Shown here one piece after another: positions 1 through 6,997 of a DNA stretch of 8,108 bases. Source of the stretch: Pseudomonadota bacterium (GTDB taxonomy: Bacteria > Desulfobacterota > Desulfobacteria > Desulfobacterales > Desulfobacteraceae); the NCBI GenBank assembly GCA_018816605.1, contig JAHIVS010000371.1, forward strand, positions 1 through 8,108, read 5' to 3'. The position numbers and the translations under genes were made by a program. The notes beneath the pieces are model-generated. The model was not told the origin of the DNA, made no database searches, and saw only the letters and a list, made by a program, of their open reading frames with translations. The first letter of the stretch is position 1; each line of letters begins with the position of its first letter.

Positions 1-1098
1 AACCCGGATGGAACCTTGAATGTGAAGTGTCTCATTGACATGGGAGATAAGGATCTTTTTCTGGGCCCCCACTCCCTTCCCGAACAGGCCACCCGCACCG
101 GCCGCAAGCCCCGTCACGGATGCGGCCCTGAGCTGCTCCAGAAGATTAAAGACGATCTTTTTTCCGGCCGGTTTTCAATCTCTTCTGTGGTCACCACCCC
201 GTCCCCGGCCATTGTTCGGGTCCATAAAACCCGGGTGGAACTGGCGCTGACCCTGGACACGAATATAGACTCGGGCGCCATGGACTATATTCGGGAAAAC
301 CCGGATATCACCGATGTCATCTTCCATGTGCCGGATGGTGGGGAAACCATTATTTCCCAGCTTACCAGGATCGGGAAAGCCGTGAATCAGCTGGGGCGAA
401 TGAAACATATCGCCTGTGTCCGCCTTAGATGGGCGTCTTTCCAGACACGTCCAGAAGCGTTTACCCTTAAGATTATTAACCAGCTCGCCGGATTGGCAAA
501 CTTCTCCCTGGGCAATCCCTTGAAAATTGAAATTGAAACCTGGTGGCTTATGCCCCGGGATCTTCTTCCGGCCCATGGCCGGTTGGCAGGTCAGCTTAAC
601 GGTCAGGGGATCCAGACCTATGCCAATCTTCCACTTATCATTGGGGTAAATGATGATCCGGCTGTGATCTGTGAAATGGCCCAGGGTCTTCGTGGGGCTG
701 GCATGGAATTTCACCATTGTTATGTGGCAGGGCTTGCTGTCCAGGATCGGTATAATGGGGCGCATCCCATTAAAACAGACCAGGTTCTTGCCATTGCTTC
801 CCATGTCAGAAAGGTCTGCTCCGGGCGGGAAATCCCTTTGTACATGATTCAAACTCCCCTGGGAGAGGTGGATTTTGGTCTGACAGCGACCCTGGTCCGG
901 GATTCGAAGGCAGACCCGGAAAATGCCAATGAACCGGAAAAAGAAAAATGGTTTCTCCAACTATCTCCCTATGATGTTCTTTATTTTACGGCCATGGACC
1001 CGGGGTTTGACCTGGCCAAAACAGGGGCAAGGGATGTGGATGGCATATTGGCGGTTCCCCTGAAAGGATTGGTCAGGTCAGGGGATTTTTCTTTGTGA
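1..1098 (+). CDS. KamA-like (lysine/glutamate 2,3-aminomutase family) protein lacking catalytic motifs, 5' partial
   Basis: The reading frame is open from base 1 with no convincing start (the first candidate is a TTG at 16), so the gene probably begins before the window; 365 codons are visible, ending in TGA at 1096-1098. Similarity to the KamA radical-SAM family is seen in the segment YIRENPDITDV (286-318), matching the family's YIR-TPQ--DV stretch before its first core loop, in LPLIIGVNDDPAV (628-666), matching the family's LL-GVNDD/C--V strand, and in the HP--TDQVLAIASHVR region followed by IPLYMIQTP (832-858), matching the family's VPTFVVDAPGG. Active members carry a CxxxCxxC iron-sulfur motif about 30-40 residues before the YIR segment; here that place (about 199-285) has no cysteine and is shorter. 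The family's GGGGK lysine that binds PLP is also absent: the aligned place reads TPLGEVDFG (853-879). I infer a non-catalytic paralogue, or the C-terminal half of a tandem protein whose active copy lies upstream. Its 3' end faces the next gene across 36 nt without a clear terminator. Confidence 0.75.
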   Translation, partial: NPDGTLNVKCLIDMGDKDLFLGPHSLPEQATRTGRKPRHGCGPELLQKIKDDLFSGRFSISSVVTTPSPAIVRVHKTRVELALTLDTNIDSGAMDYIRENPDITDVIFHVPDGGETIISQLTRIGKAVNQLGRMKHIACVRLRWASFQTRPEAFTLKIINQLAGLANFSLGNPLKIEIETWWLMPRDLLPAHGRLAGQLNGQGIQTYANLPLIIGVNDDPAVICEMAQGLRGAGMEFHHCYVAGLAVQDRYNGAHPIKTDQVLAIASHVRKVCSGREIPLYMIQTPLGEVDFGLTATLVRDSKADPENANEPEKEKWFLQLSPYDVLYFTAMDPGFDLAKTGARDVDGILAVPLKGLVRSGDFSL

Positions 1099-1134
1099 AA
1101 ATCGGTATACCCAGGCCCGGCGAGGACAACAATA

Positions 1135-1500
1135 TTAGGCAAAAAGACTTACGGATAAAAATAATAAACTGATACCAGACAAAATATTTAAATAGATTAT
1201 TACATTCGATATGGGCAAATTGAATTTTTCAGGGGTTTTGAAAAACATTTTATGCACGATAGCAGGAATCACGCCTCCAATGCCAAGAATGATTCCAAAT
1301 ATCAATCCAATGGTGGAATTTTTTTCGATTTCAATCAACCCATAGAATAGTAAGATTATAATTGGAATGTGAAGAAGTAAAAATCCGGTTATTTTACCTG
1401 GTAACTTGAGGATTTCCCATTCTTTTTCATATGCCGATTCTATTTCATGGAGTAAAATCAGGGTTGCATTTACAATATACAATAGCGTGATTGCTTTCAT
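1135..1500 (-). CDS. Small four-helix membrane protein of unknown function
   Basis: A 121-residue protein, largely hydrophobic, with four likely membrane helices at about residues 3-18, 38-56, 63-82 and 97-120. Polar residues cluster at the end of helix 1 and just after it (HEIESAYEKEWE, residues 18-29), with single histidines at 44 in helix 2 and 83 at the end of helix 3. A helix-1 HE-x-x-SAY-KEWE signature followed by LPG and then a LLLH helix recalls a family of about 120-residue bacterial membrane proteins of unknown function; DUF6713 is my best guess from memory and is unverified. The start is well supported: a TGAGGT Shine-Dalgarno sequence lies 8 nt before the ATG at 1500. The gene is only about 31% GC by hand count over 1141-1500, against roughly 50-60% in samples of its neighbours, which suggests separate ancestry. 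It is convergent with the KamA-like gene and divergent from the large helicase gene. No function can be assigned. Confidence 0.75.
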   Translation of the reverse strand: MKAITLLYIVNATLILLHEIESAYEKEWEILKLPGKITGFLLLHIPIIILLFYGLIEIEKNSTIGLIFGIILGIGGVIPAIVHKMFFKTPEKFNLPISNVIIYLNILSGISLLFLSVSLFA

Positions 1501-1508
1501 ATTATATT

Positions 1509-1514
1509 ACCTCA
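1509..1514 (-). promoter_or_regulatory. Ribosome binding site of the small membrane protein gene
   Basis: The minus strand reads TGAGGT here, with an 8-nt spacer to the ATG at 1500. It fixes the start codon of the small membrane protein and is the best Shine-Dalgarno match in this part of the window. Confidence 0.65.
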
Positions 1515-1676
1515 TCTATTCTAATGGAGTTGCTTGATGCCAATAGATATGACCGGATCAGCATTCACTTGTGAGAAAAACAATATTCAAGACTATTATT
1601 TCATCATACATTTTAATATCCGGCAAGCTATAAATCATAGGGGTGCATTTAAAGAATTCTGTGTCATCCCAGGGTT

Positions 1677-1682
1677 TATAAT
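1677..1682 (+). promoter_or_regulatory. Candidate -10 element upstream of the helicase gene
   Basis: A perfect TATAAT lies 41 nt before the first ATG of the helicase gene, in the expected orientation and distance. There is no acceptable -35 hexamer 16-19 nt upstream (the sequence there is around AGAATTCT) and no extended TGn, so in AT-rich DNA this may be a chance match. A second weak candidate is TTGATT (1689-1694) with TAAACA (1712-1717), which would start transcription near 1724 and would then require a downstream start codon. Confidence 0.25.
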
Positions 1683-1723
1683 CTGTGCTTGATTTGGATC
1701 TGTATGGCTGGTAAACATCATAA

Positions 1724-4700
1724 ATGGATGATAAAAGCGCTTGGATCATGAAAAACAAATTGATGCAAAATATTTTATCCATCGATTTTGAAACCGTTCC
1801 CAGGGGGGATCTCTATCATATGGGAGCGGTTCTTAACGGGAAAACTTTTGAAAGAAAGGATATTAAGCATTCAAAAAAAGCCCTGGGGGAGCTGGCGGAA
1901 TTTGCTCGAGACGCCGATTATATCCTGGGTCACAATATTGTTAAACATGATCTTCCCGCTGCCAGGGCCATCTTTCCGGAAGCTGGGTTCTTAAATCTTC
2001 CCGTCATTGATACCCTTTATTTATCTCCCCTCGCCTTTCCGGAAAATCCCTACCATCGGTTGATTAAAGATTATAAGCTGGTGAAAAACAGCAAAAACAA
2101 TCCCCTTGCCGATGCAGAACTTGCCCGGGCTGTTTTTGAGGATCAGGTGACAGCGTTCTCCGCTTTAAGACAGCATCAACCCGCTCTTTTGGATTTTTAT
2201 GCCTTTGCTTTTGACATAAAGGGTGGGGGGAATGAGAGGTTCTGTCTTCAGGGCAACTTTGATCTGTTCGATTCTATTACCGATAGAATTCCAGCAAGCC
2301 AGGAGGCCAAAACCCTTTTTTTGGATTTGACCCAAGGAAAGGTGTGTGAGAAAGGGTTTGAAAAGATTTGGGACAGGGTTACCCGGTCCGGAGGAAAACA
2401 ATCCATGGCCTATGTTCTTTCCTGGATCATGGTCGCAGGAGGCAATTCTATCATTGCCCCCTGGGTGAGGCATGAGTTTCCGGAAATGGATGATATCATC
2501 CAAACCCTTCGGTATTCCTGCGGACCTGTGGGAGCAGACAGCACCTGCAGCTATTGCAGACAACACAATGATTCAGAATTGCTGCTGAAAAAATATTTCG
2601 GGTTTGACACCTATCGGCCCCTTGCCGATGGCAGGCCCTTGCAACGACAGATTATTGAGTCAAGCCTTGGGGGAAGCTCTTTGCTGGGGATCCTTCCCAC
2701 CGGGGGCGGAAAATCAATCTGTTACCAGATTCCGGCCCTTCACCGGTATCATCGCCTTGGGGAACTGACCATTGTCATCTCTCCCCTCAAGGCGTTGATG
2801 AAAGACCAGGTGGACAATTTGAACCGGTCCACGGGCATGGAAATTGCCGCAGCCATCAACGGCAGCCTTACCCTTCCGGAACGGGGGGCCGTGATGGAAA
2901 AGGTTCGCCTGGGGGATATCGGTATTTTATATATTTCCCCGGAACAATTGCGAAATTTCTCTGTGGCCCAATTGATCAAATCAAGACAGGTGGGTTGCTG
3001 GGTCTTTGACGAAGCCCATTGCCTGTCCAAGTGGGGGCATGATTTCAGGCCCGATTATCTCCATGTTGCAGAATTTATAGCAGGTTGTAGTAAGACCAGC
3101 GGCAGGCTGGCTGTTGTGGGTGCGTTTACGGCAACGGCCAAAAAAGATGTGATTGAAGAGGTTTTAAGCCATTTCCAGGAAAAACTCTCCATTGACCTGG
3201 ACCCGTTTATCGGGAGTGTTCAGCGGGATAATCTTAATTTTGAGGTTTGGCCGGTAACCGCCAATGAAAAATATGACCTTATCGCCAATTGCCTTAGAGA
3301 GAGCCTTGCCAAAAAAGGGGGTGGTGCCATTGTTTATTGTTCAAGCCGGAAGCACACGGAAGAGCTGAGCATTTTTTTAAATGAAAAAAATATTGCTTCC
3401 CACCCGTTTCATGCTGGAAGGAGCGAGCCGGACAAACGAAATATCCAGGATGATTTTGTGGAGGGAAAAATCCCGGTGATCTGTGCCACCAATGCTTTTG
3501 GTATGGGAATAGACAAAAAGGATATCCGGCTGGTGATCCATGCAGATATTCCCGGCTCCCTGGAAAATTATCTCCAGGAGGCGGGTCGCGCCGGACGGGA
3601 TATGCAACCCTCTGACTGCATCCTTCTGTACGAGCAGGAGGACATAGAGAACCAGTTTGCCCTGAATGCCCATTCAACACTTTCCATAAAAGACATCAAG
3701 AAAATCCTGGGAATATTGAAAAAAAGGGGGGCCAAAACCCCTGAAATCATTATTACCCCGGGGGAGATCATGCGCCTGATCGGATACAAGGAGGCGAATG
3801 ATTCAAAGGCAAGGATAGGCGTCAGCTGGCTTGAACGAAAGGGGTTTGTGGAGCGCTCCTATAATCAGACCCTTGTTTTCAAGGGGACTCCTGGGGTCAA
3901 AGACATGACAGACGCTGTGAAGAAGATGGAAGGGCTGAATCTGTCAAAGACCATGACAGCAGTCTTTTTAACCATTTTAAACTTTTTGTTCAATGCAGAT
4001 GCCAACACCCTTCTCTCGGCAGATGAGATCTGTTCAGACTTGGGAAAAATAGAAAACCTTCCGGAAAAATATCTGGATTCCCGCCAGGTGATGGCCCTTT
4101 TATCTGACATGGCAAGTGCCGGTCTGATACGGGAAGGGGTGGTCATGACCGCCTTTGTAAAGCCAAGGGGAAAAGACAGCTCTCCCAAAAGCTTTGACTA
4201 TTTTTGTGAAATTGAACGTCAGATGATTCAACTCATGGAAGAGATGGCACCCGAAGCAGCGGTTTCCCCGGACAGACCCGATATCTTCAATCTTCGGCTC
4301 ATGTCCCAGCGGCTAAAGGACGCTGGGCTTGACAGGGTCAATTCCGATTTGGTGGAAAGAATTTTAAGATCCATGGCCAATGACCGGGGGGACTGCCTTG
4401 GGAAAAGTTTGAAGATTACCGGCAGACAGGGGTCGGATCAGCTTTGGGTTTATGTGAAGTTTTCCTGGGAAAAGATCCGGCAACGGGTGGAGCTGCGCCA
4501 CCGCGCCTCCCGGGTGATCCTGGAGACCCTCATCGCCTGTCTTCCCGTTTCTCTTCGAACCGGACAGGCCGAGGTTCTGGCAGAGTTTTTTATCACCGAT
4601 ATCATGGCGGCCATGGGGCGTGATATATTTCTTTCAGGGTTCAGGGGGGATATAAGATCGTTGATTGAAAGGGGGCTTTTATATCTGCATGATGTGCGAG

Positions 4701-6937
4701 TGATCACCCTGCAGAACGGACTGGGGGTTTTTCGCCAGGCCTTTTGCCTTACCCTGGTGCCGGAAAGCCGTAATCGCCAATATACCAAGGGGGATTATGA
4801 GCCCCTGTCCCATCACTATGACCAGAAAAATGTTCAGGTTCATGTCATGGAAAAATTTGCACGGCTGGGTCTTGAAAAGATAAAGACAGCCTTGACCTTT
4901 GTCAGTGATTATTTCTCCTCTTCCTGTGATGCCTTTATCTCCCAGTATTTTCCCGGGGAAAAAAAGATCATCCACACCGCCATGACACAGGATGCCTATA
5001 AAAATATTGTCCAATCCCTTGAAAACAATATCCAGGAGACCATTGTGGCGGCAGACCCCGGGAAAAACCTGTTGGTTCTGGCAGGTCCCGGTTCCGGAAA
5101 GACCAAAACCATTGTCCATAGATGCGCCTGGCTGATCAAGGCAAAATCCGTTGACCCCGCTTCCATTCTGGTTTTGTGTTTTAACCACCAGGCCATGCTG
5201 GAACTGAAAAAACGCATCCGAAAACTTTCGGGGCGAAGTGCGGATTTTGTCACCGCCATGACCTACCACGGCTTTGCCATGCGCCTGACCGGCAGATCCT
5301 TTTTGGAAACCGTCAACCGATCCCATGGAGAGGGCGTGAATTCCCGGGACAACCATTCTGACGCCATTAATTTTGACGCCATTATCGACGAAGCCATTGA
5401 TATCTTATCCGGGAAGCAAAGGATTGCCGGAATCGATCCGGCCGAGGCAAGGGAAACCCATCTGGCCCGGTTCCGGTACATTCTGGTGGATGAATACCAG
5501 GATATTGATGAGAGGCAATATGCGTTTATATCCGCCCTGACCGGCAGGCTTGAACAAGATATAGATACACAGATTTCCATCATGGCCGTGGGGGATGATG
5601 ACCAGAGCATTTACGGGTTTCGAAATGCAAATGTGACCTTTATTAACCGGTTTAAGCAAGATTATGATGCCAAAACCTTTTATCTGGTGGAAAATTACAG
5701 GTCCTCCCCTTCGATCATCCAGGCCTCGGCCTCTTTTATTGCCCAAAATGAAAATCGGATGAAACGAGATCAGCAAAGCTGCATCAACCGGAAAAGAAGC
5801 TCTTTGGAACAGCGCCCCGACACCATGGGAAAAAAAGACCTTGTCCAGATCGTCCATGCAAGGGATCTATCCTCCCAGGCCGTTTTTGTCGCTGAAACCA
5901 TCCGAGAGATCCTGACCCAAAATCCTGAAATAAGTCCCGGAGAGATTGCCGTCGTTTCTCGCCAGGGAATCGCCTATCCTTTCCTGGTGGCCGTCAGAAT
6001 GGCTTTGGCAAAGGAGGGCATAGACTTTTGTTATGCCATTAAAAACGCTGCCGGTTTCCCCTTGTTTCAGGTTCGCCAGATACAAAGACTTATCTCATAC
6101 CTGGACAAAAACCAACGAAGGAGCCTTAGCCCTAAGGAACTGATGCAGGAGGTCATGGGACAATTTGAGAAAGAAAATATCTGGACCGCTCAAATAGATG
6201 AGATCCTTGACACCTGGTGCCAGATCAACAGCGACATGGAAATCTCCGTTGGCCGGGCAAAGGATTTTGTCCTTGAAACACTCCTGGAAGAAAGACGGGA
6301 ACACAAAACCGGGAACGGGGTTTTTCTGGGAACCGTTCACAGTGTGAAAGGCATGGAATTTTCCACTGTGTTTATCCTTGACGGCGGATGGAAGGCGCAG
6401 GATTTGGAAGAGGAACGACGGCTTTTTTATGTTGGCATGACCCGGGCAAAAGACCAACTTTTTTTATTCAATGTCAAGCCATCTGCCAATCCCCACACCC
6501 GGTCTTTGATCAGCAATGACTTTATCCATGAAAGCGCAGCAAGGAGCGCCATAATTCAGGGGTTTTTCGATGACCTGACAATTTCTACCCTGGGTCTGGC
6601 CGATATTTACCTTGATTATCCCGGGCTTTTCCCGGCCGACCACCAGATCCACAGCGCGTTGGCAACCCTTGAAACCGGCGCAAAAGTCAGGTTAAAAAAA
6701 CAAAAGGACCGGATTTATGTGATCGATGGGACAGACCGGATTATTGCCTCTCTTTCGAAAAAAGGATCGGAACAATGGCGGGATCATCTGCACACCATCA
6801 TAAATGCCAGGGTTTTGGGCGTTATCTGCCGATACGCACAGGCGAATGATGAAAAGGGTTTCAAAAAAGTGACCGTCGCATCATGGGAGTTGCCCATCGT
6901 AGAAATCCTCCATGTAAAATCAGGAACGGTCTGTTAA
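1724..6937 (+). CDS. Exonuclease-like / RecQ helicase / UvrD helicase fusion protein (1737 aa)
   Basis: Domains in order. Residues about 15-145: DEDD-type 3'-5' exonuclease fold, with SIDFET (D21, E23), GHNIVKHD (69-76, D76) and NNPLAD (D130); Asn125 sits where DEDDh enzymes have the catalytic His. C266, C275, C278 and H281 form a possible zinc knuckle. Residues about 290-640: RecQ-type SF2 helicase with PTGGGKS (325-331), DEAHCLSKWGHDFRP (from 429), TAT (469-471), ATNAFGMGID (588-597) and QEAGRAGRD (618-626). The four-cysteine zinc module usual after this core is missing; a winged-helix-like segment follows (about 654-720). Residues about 721-1090 are unassigned. Residues about 1095-1620: UvrD/Rep SF1 helicase with GPGSGKT (1121-1127), DEYQD (1256-1260), GDDDQSIYGFR (from 1290), ENYRSS (1323-1328), HSVKGMEF (1539-1546) and YVGMTRAKD (from 1569). 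Residues about 1640-1737 look like a small beta-rich domain. Both motors should be 3'-5' ATP-driven DNA translocases, acting in the cytoplasm. ATG 1724 is the longest start; ATGs at 1748 and 1763 also leave the exonuclease intact, and none has a good Shine-Dalgarno sequence. The gene appears monocistronic. Similar long proteins are, as I recall, annotated only as RecQ-family helicases; repair, recombination and phage defence are all possible roles. Confidence 0.93.
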   Translation: MDDKSAWIMKNKLMQNILSIDFETVPRGDLYHMGAVLNGKTFERKDIKHSKKALGELAEFARDADYILGHNIVKHDLPAARAIFPEAGFLNLPVIDTLYLSPLAFPENPYHRLIKDYKLVKNSKNNPLADAELARAVFEDQVTAFSALRQHQPALLDFYAFAFDIKGGGNERFCLQGNFDLFDSITDRIPASQEAKTLFLDLTQGKVCEKGFEKIWDRVTRSGGKQSMAYVLSWIMVAGGNSIIAPWVRHEFPEMDDIIQTLRYSCGPVGADSTCSYCRQHNDSELLLKKYFGFDTYRPLADGRPLQRQIIESSLGGSSLLGILPTGGGKSICYQIPALHRYHRLGELTIVISPLKALMKDQVDNLNRSTGMEIAAAINGSLTLPERGAVMEKVRLGDIGILYISPEQLRNFSVAQLIKSRQVGCWVFDEAHCLSKWGHDFRPDYLHVAEFIAGCSKTSGRLAVVGAFTATAKKDVIEEVLSHFQEKLSIDLDPFIGSVQRDNLNFEVWPVTANEKYDLIANCLRESLAKKGGGAIVYCSSRKHTEELSIFLNEKNIASHPFHAGRSEPDKRNIQDDFVEGKIPVICATNAFGMGIDKKDIRLVIHADIPGSLENYLQEAGRAGRDMQPSDCILLYEQEDIENQFALNAHSTLSIKDIKKILGILKKRGAKTPEIIITPGEIMRLIGYKEANDSKARIGVSWLERKGFVERSYNQTLVFKGTPGVKDMTDAVKKMEGLNLSKTMTAVFLTILNFLFNADANTLLSADEICSDLGKIENLPEKYLDSRQVMALLSDMASAGLIREGVVMTAFVKPRGKDSSPKSFDYFCEIERQMIQLMEEMAPEAAVSPDRPDIFNLRLMSQRLKDAGLDRVNSDLVERILRSMANDRGDCLGKSLKITGRQGSDQLWVYVKFSWEKIRQRVELRHRASRVILETLIACLPVSLRTGQAEVLAEFFITDIMAAMGRDIFLSGFRGDIRSLIERGLLYLHDVRVITLQNGLGVFRQAFCLTLVPESRNRQYTKGDYEPLSHHYDQKNVQVHVMEKFARLGLEKIKTALTFVSDYFSSSCDAFISQYFPGEKKIIHTAMTQDAYKNIVQSLENNIQETIVAADPGKNLLVLAGPGSGKTKTIVHRCAWLIKAKSVDPASILVLCFNHQAMLELKKRIRKLSGRSADFVTAMTYHGFAMRLTGRSFLETVNRSHGEGVNSRDNHSDAINFDAIIDEAIDILSGKQRIAGIDPAEARETHLARFRYILVDEYQDIDERQYAFISALTGRLEQDIDTQISIMAVGDDDQSIYGFRNANVTFINRFKQDYDAKTFYLVENYRSSPSIIQASASFIAQNENRMKRDQQSCINRKRSSLEQRPDTMGKKDLVQIVHARDLSSQAVFVAETIREILTQNPEISPGEIAVVSRQGIAYPFLVAVRMALAKEGIDFCYAIKNAAGFPLFQVRQIQRLISYLDKNQRRSLSPKELMQEVMGQFEKENIWTAQIDEILDTWCQINSDMEISVGRAKDFVLETLLEERREHKTGNGVFLGTVHSVKGMEFSTVFILDGGWKAQDLEEERRLFYVGMTRAKDQLFLFNVKPSANPHTRSLISNDFIHESAARSAIIQGFFDDLTISTLGLADIYLDYPGLFPADHQIHSALATLETGAKVRLKKQKDRIYVIDGTDRIIASLSKKGSEQWRDHLHTIINARVLGVICRYAQANDEKGFKKVTVASWELPIVEILHVKSGTVC

Positions 6938-6997
6938 TGAATTTTTCAATAATCATGATCACCCATCTCTGGCGTCCCGGAAATAGGCAGTCCGTCT
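6938..6997. other. Short convergent intergenic gap
   Basis: Sixty bases separate the convergent stop codons of the helicase and the hydrolase. A loose inverted match between CCCGGAAA (6976-6983) and TTTTCGGGG (7001-7009) has a mismatch and a loop of 17 bases and no T-run, so I do not call a terminator. Confidence 0.5.

Larger units (their letters stand above)
1501..1723. other. AT-rich intergenic region between divergent genes
   Basis: About 35% GC. It must hold the promoters of the divergent small membrane protein and helicase genes. On the minus strand a 74-codon frame (1782-1558) crosses it and overlaps the helicase start; it contains a protein-like stretch (STDYKPWDDTEFF) but has no Shine-Dalgarno sequence at either of its ATGs (1782, 1749), and I recognise no relative. 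A shift of one frame near its end would continue into a short tail ending at the TAG at 1523-1521. I treat it as a possible gene remnant, not as a gene. I see no inverted repeats or mobile-element ends. Confidence 0.5.

Noticed and set aside
175..960. Long minus-strand open frame antisense to the KamA-like gene
   Set aside because: Low-complexity, Gly/Pro/His-rich product without family landmarks; the + strand frame carries recognisable KamA-family motifs.
1525..1545. TTGGCA-like -35 with TAGAAT-like -10 on the minus strand before the small membrane gene
   Set aside because: The spacer is only 14 nt and the -10 sits almost on the ribosome binding site, leaving no room for a leader.
5360..5383. 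GACGCCATT repeated with a 15-base period inside the UvrD part
   Set aside because: Two copies only, encoding the DAI of DAINFDAI within a helix; likely chance codon reuse rather than a repeat element.
4679..5857. Several overlapping minus-strand frames opposite the UvrD part
   Set aside because: They are shadows of a frame with a full set of helicase motifs and have no Shine-Dalgarno sequence or recognisable product that I could find.
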